Below are positions 47,541 to 56,541 of a stretch of DNA of 64,000 nucleotides, one piece after another; within the stretch, counting starts at the first letter, position 1; each line of letters begins with the position of its first letter. The notes beneath the pieces were generated by a model that searched no databases, had not been told where the DNA came from, and was given only the letters and a program-made list of their open reading frames with translations. Made by a program: the position numbers and the translations under genes. Source of the stretch: Roseiarcus sp963820095 (GTDB taxonomy: Bacteria > Pseudomonadota > Alphaproteobacteria > Rhizobiales > Beijerinckiaceae); the NCBI GenBank assembly GCA_963820095.1, contig CAWFZA010000025.1, forward strand, positions 1 through 64,000, in the 5' to 3' direction.

Positions 47541-49019
47541 TCAGATCATCGTCGCCAGCGTTGCAGCTTTCGTCCACCCGCAGTCCTTAAGAGCAATCAT
47601 CGCTGCTTGCTTTAAATCATTGGCGAAAGCGCGAGTCTCGGCCTCTTTCGCGGCTGCATCCGGCAGTCGAAGCAGATAGGCGGGATGGACGGTCGGCAGC
47701 AATGTGCGCGCGCCAAGAGCAATCGGGCGTCCGCGCATCGCTCCGAGTCGAGCGGACGGCCCCGCCACAGCGCGAAGCGCGCTTGCCCCGAGCGTTACGA
47801 TCAGAGGCGCCTCCACCAGCGCAAGTTCACGCTCCAGCCACCAGCGGCAGCGGTCGATCTCGCCTGCGCTGGGGCTCTTATGGATGCGTCGTTTTCCGCG
47901 CGGGACGAATTTGAAATGCTTGACCGCATTGGTGAGGTAGCACTCAGTCTCTGAGAAGCCCGCCTCGCATAAGGCCACGCGCAGCAGCGCGCCCGCGGGC
48001 CCGACGAAGGGACGGCCTTGAAGATCCTCCTGATCGCCAGGCTGCTCGCCAACGAAGATCGCACGCGCCTGCCTGGGACCTTCGCCGAAAACGATTTGCG
48101 TGGCGCACTCGCCAATGGAGCAAAGCCGACAGCCTTTCGCCTCGCGAAGAAGCGCCTCATGAGCGTCAGCAGGCTCAGTCAGTTTTCGGGCTTCGGCGAA
48201 GCGAGCGGCGACCCTTGCGGCGGCGGGGTCGGCCCTGAACGGCGGCGCTGCGACCATCTGATCCTCGCGAAGCCGAGCAGCCGACGACATGGCCGCGATC
48301 TGACGCGTCTCCGGCATATTGGCCCAATATTTCTTCGGCATCTCCTTGAGCATGGCCCGCTTCATCAGCCGAGCGGGATTGAAGATCGAGCGGTAGTAGA
48401 CGTCCCAAGCGCCGGCGAAATCGTCGAGCGGCGGCGCGTCCTCGCGCCGTGCCCCGGGACCGAAGCGCAAAGTTCCATCCCAAAGGATCGAGGTCCGCGG
48501 AGTCAGGATCGCAAACCGCATCGAAGCGAAACGGTCAACGAAAAACGGCGCCGTGAGTTCTTCGATGTAATGCGAGGGCTCGAACCAGGCGACGAACCGC
48601 GCGCCGTCCGGCGCATCGATTTCGCGAAAGCGGACGAAGGCGGTCATCTTGTGCCGATCGCGCCGCACCGCGCGCTCCATGTCCTCAAGCCGTCGCACCA
48701 GTGGATCGCTGGCGATCTCCAGCAAGCGCGGAATCTCCTGAAGCCGGAGGAGAGCGGCATAAAGCAGATCGTAGCGGGACGGCTCCTTGTGGCGGCAAAC
48801 CCGATCGGCGAGATCGAGGAAGCGGGGAGGCACGCGCAGCGGCGCGCCTGTCATCGACGTATCGGCAACCTCTGGCTCCGCGAAGAGGTCGTTCTCTTCT
48901 TCAGCGCCGCCCGTCACGAAACGGATTGCCTCCGCCGTCAGGCCGCTTGCCGCCGCTGCGCGCGCAACTCGGCGAAAGCCCTCGAAATCGATCTCGCCCT
49001 CTAGGCGAACGACTTTCAC
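47541..49019 (-). CDS. UdgX-type uracil-DNA-binding protein with N-terminal DUF4130 domain
   Basis: 492 residues from GTG 49019; ATG 49100 would overlap the radical-SAM gene by 68 bp. Residues to about 240 are the DUF4130 domain that accompanies this family. The C-terminal part is a uracil-DNA glycosylase fold: 'FVGEQPGDQEDLQGRPFVGP', then 'KRRIHKSPSAGEIDRCRWW' and 'PTVHPAYLLRLP'. The KRRIH loop is the known mark of UdgX, whose histidine forms a covalent bond with the abasic site left by uracil. Cysteines 'CRLCSIGECAT' fit its 4Fe-4S cluster. It works with the next gene. Confidence 0.92.
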   Translation of the reverse strand: MKVVRLEGEIDFEGFRRVARAAAASGLTAEAIRFVTGGAEEENDLFAEPEVADTSMTGAPLRVPPRFLDLADRVCRHKEPSRYDLLYAALLRLQEIPRLLEIASDPLVRRLEDMERAVRRDRHKMTAFVRFREIDAPDGARFVAWFEPSHYIEELTAPFFVDRFASMRFAILTPRTSILWDGTLRFGPGARREDAPPLDDFAGAWDVYYRSIFNPARLMKRAMLKEMPKKYWANMPETRQIAAMSSAARLREDQMVAAPPFRADPAAARVAARFAEARKLTEPADAHEALLREAKGCRLCSIGECATQIVFGEGPRQARAIFVGEQPGDQEDLQGRPFVGPAGALLRVALCEAGFSETECYLTNAVKHFKFVPRGKRRIHKSPSAGEIDRCRWWLERELALVEAPLIVTLGASALRAVAGPSARLGAMRGRPIALGARTLLPTVHPAYLLRLPDAAAKEAETRAFANDLKQAAMIALKDCGWTKAATLATMI

Positions 49020-49032
49020 GCCAACCCCTTCA

Positions 49033-50283
49033 TCAAGCGAAAAGATCAAGCTGGCGGGGGCTCGAAGCGGCGAGGTCGCCCGCAAGCGAAGCCGAATCAA
49101 TCAGTCCGGTCGGGCGCCAGTCCGGCGTGACGACAAAGGGGCGCACTGCGTCAAGGGAGCGGACGAGACGGGCGAGGTCATCGATCCGCAGCGTGACGTG
49201 TCGTCGCGCGGCGAGGATCCGCTTGACGACACGCGCCCCGATGCCAGGGACCCGGAGAAGCGTCTCGCTTGGCGCGCGGTTGACGTCGATCGGAAAGAGA
49301 GCCCGGTTGCGCAAAGCCCAGGCGAGCTTCGGATCGCGCTCGAGGTCGAGCATGCCATCGCTCGCACCGTCGACGATCTCCTCCGGCGCGAAGCCGTAAT
49401 AGCGCATCAACCAGTCGGCTTGATAAAGACGATGCTCGCGCATCAGCGGCGGACGACGCAGCGGCAGACTTTGTGAGGAATGAGGAATCGGGCTGAAGGC
49501 CGAGTAGTAGATGCGGCGAAGACCATAGGACGCATAGAGCGAGGCCGAGCGGGCTATGATGTCTCGATCTCGCGCCTCGTCGGCGCCGATGATCATCTGC
49601 GTGCTTTGGCCGGCCGGAGCGAACCGCGGAGCGCGCGGCGTTTTCCGTTTCTCTTCTTTTGTTTCGTCAAGCCGCAACCTAAGACCGCCCATCGCCTTGC
49701 GGATGGCGAGCGCGTCCTTCTGCGGGGCCAGACGGACAAGCGCCTCGTCGACCGGCAGTTCGACATTCACCGAAAGCCGATCCGCCGCCCGGCCGGCGCG
49801 CTCCATCAGATCCTGCGACGCTCCGGCGATCGCCTTGAGATGGATGTAGCCTCGGAAGTCGTGGTCGCGCCGCAGCGTCTCCGCAACCCGAACCATCTCC
49901 TCCATCGTGTGGTCTTCCGATTTCGCAATGCCGGACGAGAGAAACAATCCCTCGATCATGTTGCGGCGATAGAAGCCGAGCGTGAGCGCTACGATCTCCT
50001 CGACCTTGAAGCGCGCGCGCGGCGTGTTGCTCGACAGGCGATTGACGCAAAAAGCGCAGTCGTAGACACAAAAGTTTGTGAGAAGCACCTTGAGGAGCGA
50101 AACACATCGCCCGTCGGGCGTGTAGGCGTGGCAGATGCCCGAGCCGGTCGTGGATCCGAGACCTTTGCCATCACGTGAGTTTCGACCGCTGGCTCCAGAG
50201 GACGCGCAGGAGGCGTCGTATTTTGCGGCGTCCGCAAGGATAGCGAGCTTCCGCTGAAGGCTCGCCTCGATCCGAATGTTCAT
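49033..50283 (-). CDS. Putative DNA repair/modification radical SAM protein
   Basis: 416 residues. Radical-SAM CX3CX2C in 'LLTNFCVYDCAFCVNR'. The C-terminal helix-hairpin-helix segment 'ETLLRVPGIGARVVKRILAA' suggests DNA binding. This family is repeatedly found directly next to UdgX/DUF4130 genes, as here (13-bp gap), and is thought to act on DNA, though no reaction has been proven. First gene of the pair. Confidence 0.9.
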   Translation of the reverse strand: MNIRIEASLQRKLAILADAAKYDASCASSGASGRNSRDGKGLGSTTGSGICHAYTPDGRCVSLLKVLLTNFCVYDCAFCVNRLSSNTPRARFKVEEIVALTLGFYRRNMIEGLFLSSGIAKSEDHTMEEMVRVAETLRRDHDFRGYIHLKAIAGASQDLMERAGRAADRLSVNVELPVDEALVRLAPQKDALAIRKAMGGLRLRLDETKEEKRKTPRAPRFAPAGQSTQMIIGADEARDRDIIARSASLYASYGLRRIYYSAFSPIPHSSQSLPLRRPPLMREHRLYQADWLMRYYGFAPEEIVDGASDGMLDLERDPKLAWALRNRALFPIDVNRAPSETLLRVPGIGARVVKRILAARRHVTLRIDDLARLVRSLDAVRPFVVTPDWRPTGLIDSASLAGDLAASSPRQLDLFA

Positions 50284-50402
50284 GGTTTGTTTCTACCACA
50301 GCTTCTCGGGGCCGCCAAGACTGCTCTCTTCGGCGGGAACCGAAAAAAGGGTGGGCGCCTGCGCCAGCATCGAGATAGAGACGGTCAAGCGAGGATCCCC
50401 AA

Positions 50403-51917
50403 ATGACCGCCAAAGCGCCGAACATTCTCATCGTCATGGCCGATCAGATGGCGTCGGCGTTTCTCCCCATCTACGGCCCCGCCATCGTCCGCGCGCCGAA
50501 CATGCAGGCGCTCGCGCGAGACGGGGTCGTGTTCGACAGCGCCTATTGCGCAAGCCCTCTATGCGCGCCGTCGCGGGCCTCGTTCATGTCGGGCCTTCTG
50601 CCGTCGCGCACGCGGGTCTATGACAATGCCGCGGAGTTCGCAGCTGACATTCCGACCTTCGCTCACGTTCTCAGGCTTCGCGGCTACCGCACAATTCTTT
50701 CCGGCAAGATGCACTTCTGTGGACCCGATCAGCTGCATGGGTTCGAGCAGCGGCTGACGACCGACATCTATCCCGCCGACTTCAACTGGACGCCGGACTG
50801 GGATCGCCCCGAGCACCGGCCGAGCTGGTATCACAACATGAGCTCGGTTCGCGACGCGGGGATATGCGTGCGCTCGAACCAGCTCGATTTCGACGACGAA
50901 GCCGCGTTCATGACCGAGCGGGCGATCTTCGATCTCGCGCGATCCAAAGATCAGCGGCCTTTTCTGCTCGTCGCTTCGTTCTCGCATCCGCATGACCCGT
51001 TCGCTGTGCAGCAGCGCTACTGGGATCTCTACCGCGACGAGGACATCGACATGCCGGCGCCCGGGGTCGCTCTCGATCCACATTCGCGCCGCCTGCGCCA
51101 CGTTTACGCGATGGACGCCGAACCGGTGACCGAAGTCCAGGTGCGTGCGGCGCGGCATGCCTATTACGGCGCAATCGCCTATGTCGATGACCTGCTCGGC
51201 CGGCTCATGGTGGCCCTGCGCGCCGCAGCGTTGGCTGAGGACACGATCGTCATCCTGACCAGCGATCACGGCGAGATGCTGGGCGAACGCGGCCTTTGGT
51301 ATAAGATGAGCTTCCTCGAGGGCGCGTCCCGCGTGCCGCTCGTTATCGCCAGCCCCGGCCGCTTTGAGCCGCGTCGCGTCGCCTCCAGCGTGTCGCTTGT
51401 CGATCTCATGCCGACGCTGATCGACCTCGCAGGCGGGAATGCACAATTGCCCGCGAGCGGCGTCGACGGCCGCAGCCTCGCGCCTCATCTCCGCGGGGCC
51501 GGAGGGCATGACGAAGCGATCGGCGAATATCTCGCCGAAGGCGCGATCGCACCGATCGTGATGATCCGCCGTGGCGCCTACAAATTCATCCACTCGCCCG
51601 TCGATCCTGACCAGCTGTTCCACCTGAACCGCGACCCGTGCGAGCGCGACAACCTCGCGGATGATCCGTCATGCGCTGGGATCGTCGCCGATTTTCGGGC
51701 AGAGGTTGCAAAGCGTTGGGACTTGGCCGAATTGGATGCCCGAATCCGAGATAGCCAGCGTCGGCGCAGACTGGTCGACGCGGCGCTCACCAGGGGCAAG
51801 ATACACGCCTGGGATTTCCAGCCGTTCCAGAAGGCGTCGCGTCAATACGTCCGCAATTCCATGGACCTCGACGACCTCGAGGCGATGGCCCGCTTTCCGC
51901 CGGTCGCGCGCCCCTGA
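50403..51917 (+). CDS. betC: Choline-sulfatase (sulfatase family)
   Basis: 504 residues. N-terminal metal site 'NILIVMADQMASAFLPIYG', the formylglycine motif 'CASPLCAPSRASFMSGLLPS' (C-x-P-S-R, modified to formylglycine), 'ILSGKMHFCGPDQLHGFEQR' and 'ILTSDHGEMLGERGLWYKM' are typical of BetC. It releases sulfate from choline-O-sulfate, feeding glycine betaine synthesis. betA/betB are not adjacent. No signal peptide, so cytoplasmic. Confidence 0.88.
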   Translation: MTAKAPNILIVMADQMASAFLPIYGPAIVRAPNMQALARDGVVFDSAYCASPLCAPSRASFMSGLLPSRTRVYDNAAEFAADIPTFAHVLRLRGYRTILSGKMHFCGPDQLHGFEQRLTTDIYPADFNWTPDWDRPEHRPSWYHNMSSVRDAGICVRSNQLDFDDEAAFMTERAIFDLARSKDQRPFLLVASFSHPHDPFAVQQRYWDLYRDEDIDMPAPGVALDPHSRRLRHVYAMDAEPVTEVQVRAARHAYYGAIAYVDDLLGRLMVALRAAALAEDTIVILTSDHGEMLGERGLWYKMSFLEGASRVPLVIASPGRFEPRRVASSVSLVDLMPTLIDLAGGNAQLPASGVDGRSLAPHLRGAGGHDEAIGEYLAEGAIAPIVMIRRGAYKFIHSPVDPDQLFHLNRDPCERDNLADDPSCAGIVADFRAEVAKRWDLAELDARIRDSQRRRRLVDAALTRGKIHAWDFQPFQKASRQYVRNSMDLDDLEAMARFPPVARP

Positions 51918-51996
51918 AATTGGACAGCAGGAAACGGGCGGACAAGCCGCGCGTCCACTGCTAGGCCGCAGCGAAACGAGCGTTCGAGAGGCGGCG

Positions 51997-52917
51997 ATGG
52001 CGATCGCGCAGCGCGCGATGACTGCGCGCGAATGGGGTCTGTTGGCTCTTCTGTCCCTGCTGTGGGGCGGATCGTTCTTCTTCATCGGCGTCGCGGTGAA
52101 AGAGCTGCCGCCTTTGACCCTGGCTGCGCTCAGGGTTGCGCTCGCGGCTCTAATTCTGTGGGCGAGCGCCCCGCTGACGGGCGCTAGCCCCCCAAGGGAC
52201 CGCAAGGCTCTCGCCGCGCTGGCGCTGCTTGGCCTCGGCAACAACGCCCTGCCCTTCGCGCTGATCGCCTGGGGGCAGACCCATGTACCGGCAGGGCTCG
52301 CCTCGGTCCTCAATGCGTCGACGCCGCTCTTCGCCGTGCTCCTCGCGCACGTCTTTACGGCCGAGGAGAAGCTGAACCGGTTCAAAATCATCGGCGCGGT
52401 CGCCGGGATGGCCGGCGTCGCCTGGGTCATCGGGCCGGACGCGCTCTTGGGGCGCGGCGGGACAAACGCGTGGGCGGAAGGCGCGGTGCTGCTGGCGGCG
52501 CTGAGCTACGCTGTAACGGCCTTGTTCGCCCGGCGCGTCGGCGCCCTTGGCCTCAAACCTCTCGATATCGCCACCGGCCAGACTACGGCGGGCGCTATCT
52601 ATCTCGTCCCCATCGCGCTCTTCTTCGACCGGCCTTGGTCGCTGCCGATCCCGAGCGCGCCAGTGATTGCATCAGTGTTCGCGATCGCCGCGCTTTGCAC
52701 GGCGCTCGCCTATGTCGTCTATTTCCGCATCCTTTCGGGCGCGGGCGCGACCAACGTGCTGCTCGTGACCCTCGTCGCGCCCGCGACCTCAGTGATCCTC
52801 GGCGCGCTCATTCTGCATGAGCGACTGCTCGCGCGGCAGTTTGTCGGCTTCGCGATCATCGCGCTCGGCCTTGCCTTCATCGACGGCCGACTGCCCCGCG
52901 CGATGCTCGCCGGGTAA
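51997..52917 (+). CDS. EamA/DMT-family transporter
   Basis: 306 residues from ATG 51997, ten membrane segments in two EamA repeats ('LALLSLLWGGSFFFIGVAVK', 'ALIAWGQTHVPAGLASVLN' in the first, 'LVAPATSVILGALILHERLL' in the second). Likely an exporter of small metabolites. The frame extends back into betC, but that part is shadow. 79 bp after betC, perhaps one transcript. Confidence 0.88.
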   Translation: MAIAQRAMTAREWGLLALLSLLWGGSFFFIGVAVKELPPLTLAALRVALAALILWASAPLTGASPPRDRKALAALALLGLGNNALPFALIAWGQTHVPAGLASVLNASTPLFAVLLAHVFTAEEKLNRFKIIGAVAGMAGVAWVIGPDALLGRGGTNAWAEGAVLLAALSYAVTALFARRVGALGLKPLDIATGQTTAGAIYLVPIALFFDRPWSLPIPSAPVIASVFAIAALCTALAYVVYFRILSGAGATNVLLVTLVAPATSVILGALILHERLLARQFVGFAIIALGLAFIDGRLPRAMLAG

Positions 52918-52997
52918 CTCTAATCTCGGACCGCAGAATCCCCAACTCCCCACCGGCCAGAAATCGCGCTAGCTTCTGGCCCTGAAGAGGGCCTTTG

Positions 52998-53258
52998 ATG
53001 GCAAGTGGGACCAGGAAGCCGATCGATCTCGCCGAGCGCGTCGCCAGTCGACGCGGCAAGCGCTCAACCGCGGCGGCGGTTGAGGGCGCCTGGCGGCGCG
53101 AGACCTTCTGCCTGCCGCGCGACGAAGCGCGCGCCAAGGCGCGCGAGTGGTTCGAGCGCTTCCCCAAGGCGGCCTATATGACCGAGATCGAATCCTGGCG
53201 CGAGCTTGCCGGCGACCGGATCGAGTTCATCATGCGCAGGTTGCCCTCCGCAGATTAG
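52998..53258 (+). CDS. Small hypothetical protein
   Basis: 86 residues from ATG 52998. Basic, with Arg/Lys-rich N-terminal half and 'ARAKAREWFERFPKAAYMTE' helix, then 'DRIEFIMRRLPSAD'. Codon use fits neighbours. No family recognised. Confidence 0.6.
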   Translation: MASGTRKPIDLAERVASRRGKRSTAAAVEGAWRRETFCLPRDEARAKAREWFERFPKAAYMTEIESWRELAGDRIEFIMRRLPSAD

Positions 53259-53414
53259 CATAAGCGGTGCGCTGGTTTTCGGCCCGCTCAAGCGAACCTG
53301 GGATTTTGCGGATGGGCGCCGTTGTCGCTGCGCCTTCGTCCCCATATAAGAGCGAGGCTGCAGGAGCTGGACCAAGCGGGTCCATCCGCGCGGCGGTTAA
53401 ATTCGGGGGTAGAG

Positions 53415-54386
53415 TTGTCCTCGTCCAGGGTTGAGCATGAGCGCCTCGTCATTATCGGCGCGGGTCCTGCCGCTTATACGGCGGCGATCTACGCCGCGCG
53501 CGCTCTGCTGAAGCCGCGTGTGCTCATCGGCTTCGAGGCCGGCGGCCAATTGATGACGACGACGGACGTGGAAAATTTTCCCGGATTCGCCGAGCCGATC
53601 CAGGGGCCGTGGCTGATGGAGCAGATGCGGGCTCAAGCCGAAAATGTCGGGGCTCGCATCGAGGCCGAACACGTGGTGAGGCTCGAGCTCGGCCAGCGGC
53701 CGTTCGTCGTTCGTTGCGACAGCGGACGCACGATCGCGACCGAGGCGATCATCCTCGCGACCGGCGCTAAGGCCAAATGGCTCGGTCTTCCGAGCGAAGA
53801 AGCCTTCAAGGGCTTCGGCGTCTCGGCCTGCGCGACCTGCGACGGGTTCTTCTTCCGCGGCAAATCGGTAGCCGTCATCGGCGGCGGCAATACCGCGGTC
53901 GAGGAGGCGCTCCATCTCTCCAATATCGCTGCCCATGTCACCGTCATCCATCGCCGCGACTCGTTCCGGGCGGAGAAAATCCTTAGCGCACGGCTCGCCT
54001 CCCGCCACAACGTTTCGCTTCGCTGGAACAGCGTCGTCGAGGCGGTCTTGGGCGAAGGGACGCCGCCCGGCGTCACCGCCGTCAGGCTGCGCAATGTCGT
54101 GACCGGCGCGCTCGACGATCTTGCGGTCGAGGGCGTCTTCGTCGCGATCGGGCATGAGCCGGCGTCCGACTTGGTGCGCGGCCAAGTGGCCCTGAAATCG
54201 AACGGCTATGTCCAGACGGCGCTCGGCTCAACCGCGACCAGCCTCGAGGGCGTGTTCGCCGCCGGCGACGTCGCCGACGACCTCTTCCGCCAGGCGGTCA
54301 CGGCCGCCGGTCTCGGCTGCATGGCCGCGCTCGAGGCCGAGCGCTGGCTTGCCGCTCAGGAGCCAAAACGAGCGGCGGCCGAATAG
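53415..54386 (+). CDS. trxB: Thioredoxin reductase
   Basis: 323 residues from TTG 53415 (GGGGG before it). FAD-binding 'LVIIGAGPAAYTAAIYAARA', redox pair in 'GVSACATCDGFFFRGKS' (CxxC), NADPH-binding 'VAVIGGGNTAVEEALHLSNI', C-terminal 'VFAAGDVADDLFRQAVTAAG'. It reduces thioredoxin with NADPH. The thioredoxin gene is not in this window. Confidence 0.95.
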   Translation: MSSSRVEHERLVIIGAGPAAYTAAIYAARALLKPRVLIGFEAGGQLMTTTDVENFPGFAEPIQGPWLMEQMRAQAENVGARIEAEHVVRLELGQRPFVVRCDSGRTIATEAIILATGAKAKWLGLPSEEAFKGFGVSACATCDGFFFRGKSVAVIGGGNTAVEEALHLSNIAAHVTVIHRRDSFRAEKILSARLASRHNVSLRWNSVVEAVLGEGTPPGVTAVRLRNVVTGALDDLAVEGVFVAIGHEPASDLVRGQVALKSNGYVQTALGSTATSLEGVFAAGDVADDLFRQAVTAAGLGCMAALEAERWLAAQEPKRAAAE

Positions 54387-54458
54387 AGGAAGCCGACACC
54401 GCCCTCGGCCAAAGACACGAGCAGGATACAAAAGGCCCGCTGGGCCGAGGAAACGTTC

Positions 54459-55352
54459 ATGGATTGGGATAAGCTGCGCGTCTTTCAGGCGGCCGCTGAC
54501 GCTGGGTCGTTTACGCATGCGGGGGAGACGCTGGGCCTCAGCCAATCGGCGGTGAGCCGTCAGGTTGGGGCGCTTGAGACTGACCTCGGCGCGCCGTTGT
54601 TTCATCGTCATGCGCGCGGCCTCATTCTCACCGAGCAGGGAGAAATGCTGCTCGGCGCCGTGCGTGATGTGGTCCTCAAGCTCGACGCCGTTCGGAGCCG
54701 GCTCATCGACAGTCGGGAGAAGCCGCACGGCGAATTGCGGGTCACGACGACGCTCGGCCTGGGCGCGAATTGGCTGGCCCCTCGACTCGGCGAGTTCGTC
54801 GAGCTTTACCCTGAGATCAAGCTGCAACTCTTGTTGTCCGACGACGACCTCGACCTTGGGATGCGCGAAGCGGACGTTGCGCTGAGACTGCGCGAGCCGA
54901 GCCAGCCGGACTTGATTCGGCGCCGTCTATTCACCGTGCACTTCCACGCTTATGCCTCAGCCGACTACCTGAGACGGCGGCCGCAACCGCGAAAGATCGA
55001 GGATCTCGATCAGCACCATCTGGTCGCTTTCGGTGCGCCGACCGCGACCCACCTGCTTTACGATCTCAACTCGCTTCTGGGCGTGGGCCGCGACCCGAAA
55101 AACCCGCGTGCGCCGCAGATCACGGTCAACAATCTGGCTGCGATGACCCATGCGGTCGAACATGGCGTCGGCATCGCGGTGCTGCCCGATTATTGCGTGC
55201 AACCGGAATCTGGACTGGTGCGCCTGCTGCCGCAGGCGGACATGCCGGAGATGGACTGCTTCCTGGTCTACACCGAAGAGCTCAAAAACGTCGCGCGGGT
55301 TCAGGCCTTTCGCGACTTCCTCATCAGCACCGCGCAACGGTGGCGGTACTGA
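54459..55352 (+). CDS. LysR-family transcriptional regulator
   Basis: 297 residues. N-terminal winged helix 'WDKLRVFQAAADAGSFTHAG' and 'LGLSQSAVSRQVGALETDLG', then 'LTEQGEMLLGAV' and a periplasmic-binding-fold effector domain ('GELRVTTTLGLGANWLAPRL', 'HGVGIAVLPDYCVQPESGLV'). 72 bp after trxB in the same direction, a neighbour pair often seen. Ligand unknown. Confidence 0.93.
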   Translation: MDWDKLRVFQAAADAGSFTHAGETLGLSQSAVSRQVGALETDLGAPLFHRHARGLILTEQGEMLLGAVRDVVLKLDAVRSRLIDSREKPHGELRVTTTLGLGANWLAPRLGEFVELYPEIKLQLLLSDDDLDLGMREADVALRLREPSQPDLIRRRLFTVHFHAYASADYLRRRPQPRKIEDLDQHHLVAFGAPTATHLLYDLNSLLGVGRDPKNPRAPQITVNNLAAMTHAVEHGVGIAVLPDYCVQPESGLVRLLPQADMPEMDCFLVYTEELKNVARVQAFRDFLISTAQRWRY

Positions 55353-55388
55353 GGCGGTTCAAGACGGCGGGCTTGGATCCATCTGTCT

Positions 55389-56390
55389 TCAGAACAATCG
55401 GTCCTTCCATGTCTTCGGCGTCTTCTCGTTTATGATCTCGAGGTCGATGTGATACTTGAAGTCGCGAGTGCCGCGCTTCTTGATCGCGTCGACCATGCGC
55501 GCCAAACCCGTGTCGAGGTCGACCGACGTCTTATATTGCAACAGTTTCCTCGCTTTGTCGGCCGAGCACGAGGCGTGTTCGACTTCCTGCGGCCGCCCGG
55601 TCATGAAGATGGGATCGAGATTGAACTGAAGCTGGTTGGCGATCCGCTCGGCGAGCTCGATGATCGTGATCGTCTCTTCGTCCGGGCCGATATTGATAGT
55701 CTCGCCGACGACGTTCTCGCGGAACGCCATCTCCTTCAAGCAGTAAAGACAATCGTCGATGAAGGAAAAACACCGCTTTTGCTTGCCTGTCCCATAGATA
55801 ATGGGCTGGCGCCCCTGCAGCATCAGATTGATCATGATCGACGCCACGTTGCGGAACGGATCGTCCCATTTCTGTCGGGGACCGATAATGTTGTGGGGCA
55901 CCGCGATCACATATTCGACGCCGTGAGTCGCGCACAGATTGCGCAGCACCTCTTCAGCCGCGAGCTTGCCGATCCCATAGGGATCCTGAGGTTTGGGCTT
56001 CTGGTCTTCTGTGAAAGGCGGCTTGAGCGCGCCGTAGCGGGCCATTGACGAGCAGAAGACGATCCGCTTGGCGCGATTGGCGATCGCCGCGGAAAAAATC
56101 GCAACCGAAGCCCCGACAATGTTCTGCGTTACGAAGTGGGGAGAGAAAACCGAGAGACCCTCATAGGCGGTCGCGGCGCAATGATAATAGATGTCGCAAC
56201 CCTCCGACACCTTTTGGATGTGATTGAAGTCGTTGCAGTCGAACTGGTGAAAATTAACCTTTGACGGGACATTGTCGAGTTCTCCGCCGATCAGGTTATC
56301 GACCCCCACCACGTGATGTCCGTCGGCAATCATCGCGTCAGCCAAGTGGCTGCCGAGAAACCCCGCAACCCCCGTAATGAATACCTTCAT
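55389..56390 (-). CDS. NAD-dependent sugar epimerase/dehydratase (extended SDR)
   Basis: 333 residues from ATG 56390. 'VFITGVAGFLGSHLADAMIA' is the NAD-binding GxxGxxG and 'DPYGIGKLAAEE' the YxxxK active site with Ser in 'IVFCSSMARYG'. Acts on a nucleotide sugar, most likely UDP- or GDP-linked. Part of a loose glycan cluster with the two glycosyltransferases upstream. Confidence 0.9.
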   Translation of the reverse strand: MKVFITGVAGFLGSHLADAMIADGHHVVGVDNLIGGELDNVPSKVNFHQFDCNDFNHIQKVSEGCDIYYHCAATAYEGLSVFSPHFVTQNIVGASVAIFSAAIANRAKRIVFCSSMARYGALKPPFTEDQKPKPQDPYGIGKLAAEEVLRNLCATHGVEYVIAVPHNIIGPRQKWDDPFRNVASIMINLMLQGRQPIIYGTGKQKRCFSFIDDCLYCLKEMAFRENVVGETINIGPDEETITIIELAERIANQLQFNLDPIFMTGRPQEVEHASCSADKARKLLQYKTSVDLDTGLARMVDAIKKRGTRDFKYHIDLEIINEKTPKTWKDRLF

Positions 56391-56541
56391 CGTTGATCCT
56401 TTTCTCGCTTCAGCGCTCGCATCGATCTGCGCTCGTGCCAACACGTGACTTTGCCACACGGATCCTTATTTTTCCCGCTGACGCCGGAAGAGATCACCCT
56501 TCGGGCTCCGGCAGCCCCTGGACAGCGAGGATCCTGGCTTC

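Noticed and set aside
50559..51623. 354-codon minus-strand frame opposite betC
   Set aside because: Antisense to a clear sulfatase with intact motifs; no protein family pattern.
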